From NCBI RefSeq assembly GCF_000247815.1, contig NC_021676.1, positions 3,501,544-3,565,543 on the forward strand: 64,000 nt of DNA, in the 5' to 3' direction. Shown piece by piece: positions 53,255 through 64,000 of the stretch. This DNA comes from Ficedula albicollis (Eukaryota; Chordata; Aves; Passeriformes; Muscicapidae). The notes beneath the pieces are model-generated. The model did no database searches. It saw nothing but the letters and a program-made list of their open reading frames with translations, and had not been told where the DNA came from. Position 1 is the stretch's first letter, and every line of letters begins with the position of its first letter. The translations under genes were made by a program, and so were the position numbers.

Positions 53255-53412
53255 TTTATTTGTAGCTCCAGATCAAATTATTTATTGTGCATAGAAAAAT
53301 GTGAGTGATAATTTCTTTAAGATCTGCTTTGAGTTTTATTTGTAGCTCCACATCAAATTATTTATTGTGCATAGAAAAAGGTGAGTGATAATTTCTTTAA
53401 GATCTGCTTTGA
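53255..53412. repeat. Tandem duplication, 80-bp unit
   Basis: TTTATTTGTAGCTCCAGATC at 53255 recurs at 53335 with CACATC in place of CAGATC and AAAGGTGAG in place of AAATGTGAG. The two copies differ at about two or three sites. Confidence 0.92.
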
Positions 53413-54261
53413 AGTAGGGAGCTGCTCCTCAGTGTCCCTCTGCTCTGTGCTTCCATCATCACTTATGGAAGCAGCTGCTTCTCCTTTGTCTCCCTGAATT
53501 TCCCTTCTGCTGATAAGGGTCAGAATATGGATCCCATTATGGAAGTCTTCAATTCTTTTTACTGTCATCTCAAGTAATCACAGAATAGACACACATTCAG
53601 TTAACATTTATGGTTTTCACATCTGGTACGGGACAATAATTCTGCAAGCCAGGGGCTTCTCTGGCCTCTGATGGCAATGTCACAGTAATTTTTACAATTT
53701 CCTCTTTGTTATTTCATCATAGGAAATAGCCTGGAAAGGATTTTATTCCAAAATTTCTTCTTTCTTTCCTGAGGCCATTTAAAGAAAGCTGAATATTTGC
53801 ATAACTTTATTGTAATTCGAGATTTTAGCTGTTTCCCAATTAAAGTAATAAAAATGTGTTCAAGGTAAATCAGAAGGAGCTGTTAGGTATTTGTGATAAT
53901 AAAATTTTCCTTTATGTTGCAGAGATTTTATTTTTCAGTTTGCTGTTGTAAAATTAATTTGTTTCCATTTTCAACAAGGTACTTCAGCATTCCATTTTGC
54001 TGACTTGCAGCCACCCAGCTTCTTGCATCTGTGCTAAACAATTAAAACATTCACACTAAATACTTTCTGAAGTCTTGAAAAATTAAACATGAGATACTAA
54101 AACAAAAGCTGCTTCTAGCACAGATGGGGTAAGAACTACTTTAATGACAATTTAAGTTCGTAATAATTTTTAATAAATCTCTGTTATTAATGTTGGAAAT
54201 AATGAATCTGACTTGAGCACAAGAGGAAAAAAGTTATATGAGTGATACTCATCATATTCAT
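53413..54261. other. Non-coding stretch, nothing recognised
   Basis: AT-rich, with no gene or repeat family seen. Confidence 0.45.
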
Positions 54262-54406
54262 GAGTTGTGGCTGCCCCATCTGTAAAATTATCCAGCTTGG
54301 ATGGGGCTTGGAGGATCTGGGATATTGGAAGTTGTGCTTGCCCATGGCAGGAATCAGGTGCTCTTTAAGATCCCTTGCAACCCAAAACATTCTGTGATTC
54401 TGTGAT
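54262..54406 (+). mobile_element. CR1 LINE, 3' end fragment (sense)
   Basis: The order is 'GAGTTGTGGCTGCCCCATC', 'GCTTGGATGGGGCTTGGAGG', 'ATTGGAAGTTGTGCTTGCCC' and 'GATCCCTTGCAACCCAAAAC', then ATTCTGTGATTCTGTG. The two terminal octamers mark the intact 3' end. About 145 bp; 5'-truncated. Confidence 0.92.
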
Positions 54407-54419
54407 ATCCTAGTTCTTC

Positions 54420-54567
54420 TTTTCTTCTAAAACTCAGATATAAAATATCAGGAGTTGATAGACTTGGAGAAAGCACCTGGGATTTTGTCCTGCTTTTCTT
54501 CTAAAACTCAGATATAATATATCAGGAGTTGATAGACTTGGAGAAAGCACCTGGGATTTTGTCCTGC
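54420..54567. repeat. Tandem duplication, 74-bp unit
   Basis: TTTTCTTCTAAAACTCAGAT at 54420 recurs at 54494, and both copies run to GGGATTTTGTCCTG. One A/T difference (ATAAAATATC/ATAATATATC) is seen. It starts about 14 bases after a CR1 3' terminus. Confidence 0.93.
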
Positions 54568-54715
54568 CCTGGTTGTTGTAGGGTCAGGGGGGATTTTTAG
54601 GGTGACCCTGGTGAGAAGCAAAGGGCTCTGTGAGCAGCAGATCTCCTGATTCCCAGCCTCTCTCAGGTGATTTTTACCACCCAGCCTTGGTTTGCTGTGC
54701 TCTGACCTCAGGTGA

Positions 54716-55055
54716 TGCCTTGGAGTGGCCACCTAGAGCAGAGGCCAGAGAAGGTTAATGGGATAAATTGGTGTTTATTAAAGGCCTTTAACAGATCCAC
54801 CTGGGGCAGTCAAAGCCTGCCAGGGGCTGCACCCAACAAGGACAGTGGCCACGAGTTTTTCAGACAGAAGTAAGTTTGGTCCATTTGCATATCAGGGGTA
54901 AATTCTCCAATTACAGCTCCAGGTAATGAAGTCATTTAACCCCAGTTTTCTCCCCCCCAATTCACTTTTTTTATACTTTTGGGGCCCAAAGCTGTGGGGT
55001 GTCTTTGGATCTCAGGTCTAGAGGGATTGCTCTGTCTGACCAGCATGTGAAGACA
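54716..55055 (-). mobile_element. Candidate solo LTR of an endogenous retrovirus
   Basis: On the minus strand a TATA box (TATAAAA, plus 54969-54975) is followed about 190 bases later by AATAAA (plus 54774-54779), then about 58 bases of U5-like sequence. A TG at 54716 and a CA at 55055 bound a 340-bp unit of plausible LTR length. The possible target-site duplication (GTGA left, GTAA right) is short and imperfect. No retroviral coding sequence is adjacent, as expected for a solo LTR left by recombination. I have the impression of a songbird ERV LTR, but the family is not verified. Confidence 0.45.
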
Positions 55056-56717
55056 GTAACTAACACTTTATATGGAGTTTAGAGTTGTACCCTGATGCAG
55101 GACAGGATTTGGAAATATAAAAGCTAAAATCTCAAGGCTCACAGGGGATGGAGCCTCTAGGTCTGGTGGTGAGGACAGAGAGGGCTCTGCAGGGCAGGAC
55201 AAATCCCTGCAGGTCTCACATGAAGTCATTTTCTCTGTCAAAGCCAGCTTTGACCACATTATGATGTCATGGCAGGAGATTCCAGCTTTGCACTAAGTGG
55301 TTTTGCAATAAGTCTGCAGAGACCCCATTTGCTGCCATTGCTGCTTGAGAGGTTGTTTAGCAGTGGAGCACTTCTTGAGCAAGCTCACTTACAACGACAA
55401 AACAAAATGAAATTGTGACAGAGTATTTTCTGCTAAAAAAAAAAACCTCAACAAATAAAGAAAAATTGATTATCTTGTCAAATTCAACCATAAATAAATA
55501 GTAAATGCTGAATTTACCATCCAGCTTCACTCTGCTGTAACTAAAACACACAATAAATAACATTTGTCTTTAAATTCCCACAGCAAATATGTTTTTTTAA
55601 TTGGGAAAACAGTTATTGTTTCATACAATGCTACAATAACTCTGAGCAGCCAATTTTATGCCCCTGTAATAATGATATGATTGGTTTCCAAAGACCAGCT
55701 CCTGTTCCAAACTGTTTCATGCACCTGATACTGCTGAACAGAACTTTTGATTCAAGTGTTAAATGGTCAGCAGTAGTTTAAGTTCTAAACTTATGCAAGA
55801 TTCTAAATGTAATATCAAATTAATTCTAATTGATGTTTTCTTTATCTGGAGAGAGAACAAACGTATTGCCATGAAAATTAGATTAATACTAATAACAATC
55901 TACACAACGTGTTTCCCAAGGCAGAGGGCAAGACAAAGGTGAGATCAATTCTTGCAAATGTTTGTTTAGAGTGCCTTTCTGCCTATGAAGATGTTATTCA
56001 TTACCTGTTCTATAGATGCAGTGCCTCCCTTAAATTGGTATAGAAAATCAATGCTCTGAGCAGGAGAAAAGACACTCTCTTCTATAAATCACAAGTATAG
56101 GCTTTAGTGCTATAAATTTAATTCAGAAACAATGAAGACAACACAAATACCTCCTTACTTTTTTACAGTTAATAAAGGAAAATTGGAAAGGGTTTATGGA
56201 AGTTGTATGCAACCAAAATTCAGATTTTCCTGTGAGGAAAAAGTAAAATCCGGAATTAAATTTATTAAATATTCATATACAGGCATTTGCCTGTACATAA
56301 AAGTTTCAATTAACATATAAATATGGTTTTAAAAGTTTCAGTTCATAAAAATCTGCTTTTTATGTATATAGTCAACTTCCATCTGTAGAAGTCTTCTGTC
56401 TCTTAAGTCTTCATCAGTTAAATGGAGGAAGCTGCAACGAGGCACAATTAGTTCTACAAATTGAGGAGTTGGAGAAAATTGGTTGGAGTTAATAAAGCTG
56501 GGGTTTAGAGAACAGTAAAGGGAATATAATACTCATCAAGTAATCAATCAACCTTAGCACATACAGTGCTAATTCTGCCTCTCTAATATATCTATTTTGG
56601 TATATCTAATGTATCTATCACTGTGGTATCCAGATAGGATGTGTCAGATTTAGCAAGCCTCATTAAACTTAGCATAAACTTACATTCAAAATAAGGCAAA
56701 AACTGTTCTCTGTGGAA
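55056..56717. other. Non-coding AT-rich stretch, nothing recognised
   Basis: No gene or repeat family is seen. The open frames are under 70 codons. Confidence 0.45.
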
Positions 56718-57040
56718 CAGAATCAGAGAAAAGTCAGGGTTGGAAGGGACCTCAGGAGATTACCCAGTCCAAGGCAGGGTCACCTGGAGCAGGTGAGGTA
56801 GGAACGTGTCCAGGTGAGTTTGGGGTGTCTCCAGACAGAGACTCCACCCCCCTGGGCAGCTGTTCCAGGGCTCTGCCCTCTCCACAGAAATAAATCCTTC
56901 TTCATGATGAGGTGGAGCTCCTTGTGTTGTAGTTTAGGGGCTCTGCCCCTCATCCTGTCCCTGGCACCACTGGGCAGAGCCTGGCACCATCCTCTGGCAC
57001 CCTGGAGATATTGGTATGGGCTGGTGAGATCCCCTCTCAT
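56718..57040 (-). mobile_element. CR1 LINE, 3' fragment (antisense)
   Basis: The plus strand reads CAGAATCAGAGAAAAGTC, then 'AGGGTTGGAAGGGACCTCAG', 'GGGTCACCTGGAGCAGG', 'GTCCAGGTGAGTTTGGGGTG', 'GGAACAG'-type ends and finally 'GGCTGGTGAGATCCCCTCTC'. This is the antisense of the CR1 ORF2 C-terminus plus its 3' end, about 320 bp. The type is close to the 27.1 kb copy. The reading frame is broken. Confidence 0.93.
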
Positions 57041-57787
57041 ACAGAAACACAGCAATAAATTACAAACTAAAGAAACTCTTTGCCATTATAGTATCTCAAA
57101 TGCTTGTACTTTCATCGCTTGGTCAGATACTGAAATATTTATCCATTTATTTATTTGTTCATGATAGTCTGAAAAATGAAAAGAATGAAACAATCTGTGA
57201 CCTGTGAATGTAATTGCTGAGGTGTAGCCAAGGGTGGGATTTGCAGCTGCAGAGCTGTGCTCGATGTAAATTGAGACTGAGACAGGAATGCAATGATTTC
57301 ATCGTGAGCTCCTGATTATCTTGCTGTTGCACAGACTTGGGGACGACAAGGATCAGTGTTAGGGACATAAAAACCAACAGATTATGGGAGGCTGTGATAG
57401 TGGGAAGGCCCTGGTAATGATGTTTATGTGAAGGGGAAGAAGGGCTGCATGTTTCAGGGTGGAATGGTAAGAAAGGAAATGGTGGGAGGGAGATAATCTT
57501 GCCTCCTGTGTTTGAAATTAGCATAGTTATTGAGCAACAGCAAAATCATTATCATGTAAAGACATGTAAGATAGCACATAATGGGAATGTAAAGGCTAAG
57601 CTCTTCTCAAAGGAATATGGGTGGAATATTATCATTTTAATTAAAAAAAAAAATGAATTAGGCTCGGCTGAAAAAAATGGAAAGTGCCTTTAGGGACAAA
57701 TCTGGGAATGATCAAGGACAGGCATTAGGAAAAGAGCCCCTCCTTTAGCCCGTTTGCAGCAATGTGCTCAGAATTTCAGGGACTGGA
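57041..57787. other. Non-coding stretch, nothing recognised
   Basis: No gene is seen. The 121-codon minus-strand frame at 57159-57524 has low-complexity composition and no family resemblance. Confidence 0.45.
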
Positions 57788-58061
57788 GATAAACTCCATT
57801 CTCATGCTGTGAATGTCTCAGGCAGGGAGGAAAACACCCTGGAGAAGCACTTCCCACCATTTGTGGAGGGCAGTGCTGTCAAAACATCTGGGTTATTAAA
57901 AACATTTACATGCACAAAATTCATCATAAACTCCATCCTCATGCTGTGAATGTCTCAGGCAGGGACGAAAACACCCTGGAGAAGCACTTCCCACCATTTG
58001 TGGAGGGCAGTGCTGTCAAAACATCTGGGTTATTAAAAACATTTACATGCACAAAATTCAT
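57788..58061. repeat. Tandem duplication, 137-bp unit
   Basis: AAACTCCATTCTCATGCTGT at 57791 recurs at 57928 as AAACTCCATCCTCATGCTGT, and both copies end TGCACAAAATTCAT. Another difference is GGGAGG/GGGACG. The duplicated open frame in both copies is a by-product. Confidence 0.94.
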
Positions 58062-60240
58062 TTTTAGAAGAATTTCCCCTCCATTATCTTTGTCTCCTCC
58101 CCTCTCTCCAAAGCCAGTTAACAATAAATTGTGTTTAGGAACACATCCTTGTGGTATTTATGCTGTCATTTCACACACACCCTCTGACCTAGAGGCGACA
58201 AACCTCAACCTTTCCTCTTCTTTGACACTGGAATATGATCAGTAAAGTTTTTAAGGAATTGACCTGAAAAAGAATTTAGACCAACAGATCAGAAGAAAAT
58301 CTGGAAGTTGTAAAGGACAGATGTGGTAAAACATTGTTTCTTTGGCAATAAATTTGGCTTATAAAATGTCCTTCACAAACCTTTCAGGGTATTGAGTCTA
58401 TTCAGTAAATCCAACCCCAATGCAATCTTCCAGTTGAACGGAATCACTGGATGTGGGAGTTTTCCCTAGAATACATGGACTACTGAAATACAAAGAATTA
58501 ATTTTGGGGGTTTTTTTCTGGTTGTTTCAGTCATCAGAACTTGTTATTATTATTATTAGATCCCAGAAGTTTGCCCATTTTAGGAAAGTGTGCTCACCAA
58601 TCGCACCAATATTTTTCACTGACAGGATTCTGGGAAGAGAAAAGGTTCAGTTATCTACCAAATCTGCAATTATGGGCTGGAGAACTATTGTTCTTCACTA
58701 GAGAGACAATTAAGGCTTCTCCAGGGCTCATTAAGAGATGAATCTTTGAAATGAAAGAATTCCTGCCAGTAATCTAAATTTTACTGCATTTAGTGGAACT
58801 CCTTATGTTTGACTTCTTGTTTCCTTTTTTCAATTGCCTTTTGCATCTAATCAAGTAAATTAAATTGTGCAATGAAGACAGTTTTTCGAGACAAAACATT
58901 TCATAATGATCCTACAGAAAGATTCTGGTCCTTGCCTCCTGCAATAAACAACCTCTCTGAAGCATTCAGAATTATTGTAGGAAAAATATAATTATAGGAG
59001 TCATTATGTGTATAGTTCCCAGGTAAATTATGATGAAAGAGACAGCAAGGCTGATGACTGACAACTGAGGAAACACTAGAATTAAACTTACCTGTACAAA
59101 TATAATTCAGTCCAGTGTTTATTGGAATTTTTTACACCCCATATAGGTCATTTAATACTATAAGAAGTGATTAATAAGGCAGTTATTCAATAGTTTATTC
59201 ACAGACTCAAAGTTTAGCCTTTCATTTCTATTTCCTACCCTTCAGGATGTTGATTTTGAATCCTGAGAAATATTGTTTCGTGTTGGATGTGAACGTACTC
59301 TAAACAGCCCTTATTTTATTGGAAAATTACATAAGCAAGAGTTTGGCCAGTAAATAGTAACTACTGCATGAAATATTGCAGGATTGGTACCTTTTAAGGG
59401 AACGGGAGAGCTCTTAAAATTTGAGCAATAAAATTCCTTTTTCTTAATGTTTTTAACATGTAAGAGGAGAAACTTTGATGTGATTGCATAATATAATTAG
59501 ACTTTTGCCCTGATATAGCATCTATTCACTTTTTAAAATGTAGAAAAACCTCCAAACTGCTTTATAAAGTCTTCTCTGGGGTGAGTGAAAGACAAAGTGC
59601 ATTCATGTTAATGCACCTTTTCCAAAAACTGTTTTACAGGAGCTGCATCTCTGCTGTGAACTCTGCCCAACCTCTTCAGGAACTGACACTAGTTTGGAAT
59701 CCCTAATGCTGCAAAGTCAGGTACAAACAAAGAGAGATTTTACTCTCCTTTTTATGTATTACAGTATTTTTTATTATCTGTTATTTTAGAATGTTTCCTA
59801 CTTGAATAAAAGCTGTTGAGAAAGCAGGAGCTGTGCAGACAGAAAATCAGTTATTTGCCAAGGAAGTTTTAACTATATTGCCCTTGAAATTTTATACATT
59901 TTAATGCTTCATTTTTAACACAAAACTCTAACTTTGCCCATAAAAGTCTAATTTCTGCCTGATAAACTCAAATTAGTCTCAGATAATTGCTTCTTCAGTC
60001 TTCTCACATACATCTACTGTCAATTTTTTACAGCTCACTGAGCCATTTCAAATTATGTCTGGTTTGTCTTGCAAAATAAAAATGAGTGATTAAAGATGTT
60101 AAGTCTTTCTGTATCTAAACCTTTGGTTTTACTTTCCATGTTACAAAGATTTTGCATTTGGCTTTTTGTTTTCCCTCTGTAACATCTTCAAGAGTCGTGC
60201 TGAGGAGGAGCTGCCTCTGCAGTGTGGATTCCTTACCTAA
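58062..60240. other. Non-coding AT-rich stretch, nothing recognised
   Basis: No gene or repeat family is seen. A short (TTA)n lies near 58542-58556. Confidence 0.45.
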
Positions 60241-60302
60241 AATAACTGAATTGTTTTAGGTTGGAAGGGAATTTAAATTAAATTTCAAATCCCCCTGCCA
60301 GA
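60241..60302 (-). mobile_element. Probable short CR1 3' remnant (antisense)
   Basis: 'AATAACTGAATTGTTTTAGG' followed by TTGGAAGGGAATTTAAA and CCCCCTGCCA resembles the first 60 bases of an antisense CR1 3' end, without the rest. The match is short and diverged, so this is tentative. Confidence 0.45.
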
Positions 60303-63300
60303 AACACAGAAACTGGGAAATAGCTTATATTTATTTTAAACTTTTAAAATATTTTACATATTTTCCACCGGACTTTGAGGAGTTTTATAGAAGCATAAAA
60401 GAAATCAGTTGGTTTTGAGAGATTGGTACAAAATTGGGAGAACACAATGATGTTCAAAATCTTATTGCCAAATAAGTGGAGGAAGAAACGCTACTTTATA
60501 CTAAAAAAACACAGAACTTTTGTGCAGTTTTTATTTTTTGCTTTGGTAAATGCTGTATAATTCCTTTAGCAGAAACACAAATGCTGGGTTTTGCCTTACT
60601 AGAATAAAATATTTTATGCTTTTTGCCTTATGAGAACATAACAAGTTAATTTTTGCCAATAATTTGATCTTCATTGTCTAACCATTATATTAATTGGATG
60701 GTTAAATGCTTACTTGAGACAGCCTATTCATCTTCTGCAGACAGCAGAGGTGCAATTAGCAGGAGAATACCTAAAATTCTTTGTGATAAAAACTCAAGTT
60801 GATTCCTAGTCAAAATGGGGCTGATATTTCTTCATGCAAGGAGAGATGAACCCTTTATGGAGAGTTTTCTGGGAGGTTTTTCTGTTCTCATCCACGTGGG
60901 ATACAGGGGGGTTTGGGGATGGTTTTTAAGAGAGAAACACCAAACTTTTGTGGGTTTTTTTTTTCTTCCCCAAATAACAAAATTCCTGTAGATCTCCCCA
61001 GTTCAGAGGAATTTCAGCACAATGTGAAGCTGTGGTCACAGAAGAACTTCAGCTTTGAGGGTAACCTCTAAAATGTTATTATATTAATGTATAATTCCAT
61101 CTTTAATCTTTCTCCCTATGAGATTTCCTTGTTGCATACCTGCAAATACACAGCATTATTATAATAAACAACTCAGAGGGCTCCACAGGGATACTCTTGC
61201 CTCTTTAGAGTGGAATAAATAATATAAATTTTAATGATATTTTAGCAAATGCTATGATGGTGCTTCATGTACATAATGAGCTCATTATGTACCACATGAA
61301 CCACACCAGGAAAAGTGAGTAAAAAGATATTCCTGATAGAATTTCCATGACATAGAGACATTGGAGAACACAGTTTGTTTTAAACTTTTCTAATTGGGCT
61401 TCCATTTCTAGCAGAAGGCAAATTTTATTCTTTAGAATTATGCAATTAGAATTTTGAGATATTAGGAGTATAGAGCAACCATAGCAAGTATTTTGCACAA
61501 GGTATTTATAATGTTATGGCTTGTCCTTACAAGGTGCAGGCCATGCTCCCCCAAAATTTAAGAGCAATTTTGAGTGATATATGTGGGCAATGATTTCCTC
61601 CTAAAAACTCAGGAATGTTTAGTCTCTTGTGAAAGTTGGGAATCCACTCTCTTGCTGATATAGTTGCCTGTAATTTAAGACAACCAGAGACTTCTACTGT
61701 ACAAATTATAGAGTATTGCTCTTTAGGGTTTTCATGAATAGTGACAAATTATCCATTATGTAAAGAGATTAATTTGGATGAATAAGTTTTAGGATGCTTG
61801 GAGTCATTTTCACATAAAGTCTGAAATCAAGATGTTCATCCATTCGTGCTCAGCTATGAGGGAAAAAAAGTGCAGATTATATAAATCATAACATAATAAA
61901 TGTGAACACCTTCTGCAAGTCTTCATAGCTGGTTAAAACAGAAAATAAAGTATTATCCTTTCTTTAAGTACTCTAATCATTAAATCAGTCGATTTCTGAT
62001 GCAGAAACCTTCAGTAGGGAGAAAAATTTGGTTCAGTATTTTATTAAATCCCCAGGTAATAAGATAAATATGAGTCCATGAGTCATTCCAGCAAATCTCA
62101 AGAGACACAGGATCACTTATGTTCTTAATTAAAATAAATCAACTTCCTAAATGACGATTTTACAGCCAGTATGCAACTGGAAATTTATAAAATATCTGCA
62201 GGAGGCTTTCAAAGCATCAGAGTTAATATTTACAGGCAGCAGGGCTGGTGTGTGCATTGCACAGGGGGGTTTGGGTGTCCCAAGGACAAAAAATTCACTT
62301 TTCCTCTCCCAAAGGTCAGTCTGGTTGGCAAAGCCTCCACTTCTCCCTGTCCCCCAAAAAATGAGAGTCACAGGGCTGGATTTGCCAAATTTCAGAAAGT
62401 ATTTGTGTTAGATCCAGGATCAAGACTTAGGCAGATTGGAGTCTAATCTTTGATAAATAAAATTAAATTCTCAGCGGATGCAAATTAAGTGTCTTTGGTT
62501 GAAACATAGTCTGTTGCCAAATGAAATGTTTGGTTTTATTGAACATAAATCTGCATGTGTGCAGTCTTCATCTTGGCAAATTGTGCCTGCAAAAGTAGGA
62601 AATACAGAAAGAGCAAATACTGGCTTTGAAGGCGCACCAAAAAATTCCCTTAACAAAAGCATTAGTAAGGTTTAATAAAGGACATAAGATAAATGGAGAG
62701 CTCTTGATTAAACCAGGAAAAGGCTTTGAGAAAATAGAAGGAAAACAAAATTTCCCCTAATTCTAAATTAATTTTTTATGAATTTCTAAAAAATCTAAAA
62801 ATTCCCAAAAAGATGCACCTGGGCAAAACCACCTGTTGACAGGTAAAAACTTATACCTGTTTTAAACCCATAAAGTAAATAACTATTTTCAATGGACCCT
62901 TATCTATTTTGACAGAATTTTGTTTTCCTTCTAACATTATTTTTAAAGTATCCACATGCACACTGAGATAATTTTCTAGAACTTCAGAGCCAGTATTTTT
63001 CTATTTCAGATTAATTATTCAGTTCTAATTTTGTCCCATACCATTGCTGTGTTTATTGATGGGATACAAAAGTGCCTTTCAAATACAATTACTGAAATTA
63101 CGATTTAGGAAACATTCCTTATTCTTTAATTCCAATCTGTCAGATGCTCTTCAAAAGCAAAGACATATGGCTATGGGTGATTAATTTCAGATTGCAAATT
63201 AGTAGGAATATTTGGATTTTTCAGGGTTTTTTACTACTTTTGGATAATCAATACCTACTGCTAATTATTTTTTTTTTAGCTAATGAAAATGACAAATTTT

Positions 63301-64000
63301 GCTTCTCAAATTTACTTTGCCAATTACTTCTGCCAGAGGTTTTTTATCATTATTTTTTTCAAAGAAATTTAAAGTTTTTAATCAGAAAACTTGGCTTTTT
63401 GCTTGCTCTGAATCAATGTCCACACAAAATAATAGATCAAGATTTTAATTACAGTTTGACTTCTGTGCGAGCCTGGCCAATTTAAGGCCTGTAATTTGCA
63501 GGGCAGTTTTGTGCAGCTTTATTTCTGTGTTCCTATGCAAGAAACTAAATTTTACCATGGCTTTGTATTTCCTTTTTCCTAGCAGATAAACATCTGGTTT
63601 TTCTGGGAATCAATATTCAGACCAAGGCAGATTTCCTCCCCTGCACGTGGTTCCTTTCCACACTCACAGCTTCCTCTCTCCCCTATTTTCCCTCACTTTG
63701 TTTCCTCACAAATATTCACCAAGTCATTGCCTTCATGATTGTAAGATGAGCTTTCACAGGGAGGGAATTCTGACATTCCCAGCTGTTTTTCCTGGATCAA
63801 ACTTTCCACCAGGAATCAGAATATTTCCCTCTTTTTTTATCCTGTCTAAGAAAACAATCCAAGAAAGGTTTCCTTGACTCTTCCACAAGAAATGGCACAT
63901 CCATATACACAGAAAAGATATTTTTTTCTTTCAGAAATCTGACTTGCATGGAATAAAACAATTGATACCATGCTTGCTATAAAGGTACTAATATATTTAT
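60303..64000. other. Non-coding AT-rich stretch, nothing recognised
   Basis: About 3.7 kb with no gene, RNA or repeat family seen. The longest frame (113 codons, 63144-63485) is AT-rich and unlike any family I know. Confidence 0.45.

Overview
This window looks like non-coding nuclear DNA from a bird, probably a songbird. The main evidence is several fragments of the avian/reptilian LINE CR1. They show the CR1 3' tail, ending in ATTCTGTG units on the sense strand or starting with CACAGAAT-like sequence on the antisense strand, and in two places a recognisable piece of the CR1 reverse-transcriptase ORF2 C-terminus. Two LTR-like segments also have avian endogenous-retrovirus architecture. The placement as a passerine is inference; the CR1 content is read directly. 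I found no protein-coding gene, tRNA, rRNA, CRISPR array or bacterial-type regulation. The long open frames come from simple repeats, homopolymers, N gaps or retroelement remnants. The window is probably intergenic or lies inside very long introns.

Layout. 1-4.4 kb: AT-rich DNA, a 305-base gap and an LTR-like segment with CCAAT, TATA and AATAAA signals. 4.4-12.9 kb: a CR1 3' end, a gap plus a 382-base poly-G block (assembly artefact), and two local duplications. 12.9-14.8 kb: a GC-rich island made of an antisense CR1 with an internal 74-bp duplication, running into a 1.4-kb complex minisatellite. 14.8-24 kb: AT-rich DNA ending in a damaged assembly locus (A-tract, 59-base gap, 855 G, and flanking sequence present twice). 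24-28.6 kb: a possible exon-like segment, a GC-rich patch, a sense CR1 and an uninterrupted (TTTCC)152 array. 28.6-40 kb: mostly featureless AT-rich DNA. 39.9-40.8 kb: a CR1 whose interior has expanded into a 43-bp minisatellite. 41-64 kb: AT-rich DNA with further short tandem duplications, three CR1 3' ends, a weak CR1 remnant and a candidate solo LTR.

Two themes stand out. First, there are about a dozen short direct duplications, with periods mostly between about 70 and 220 bp. Some sit on homopolymers and may be assembly duplications; others carry several substitutions and may be real. Second, CR1 copies have acted as seeds for tandem repeats: the 43-bp unit corresponds to a stretch of CR1 ORF2, and the 13.4-14.8 kb array abuts a CR1. 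There are no genes here to work together; the content is retroelement decay, repeat expansion and assembly error.
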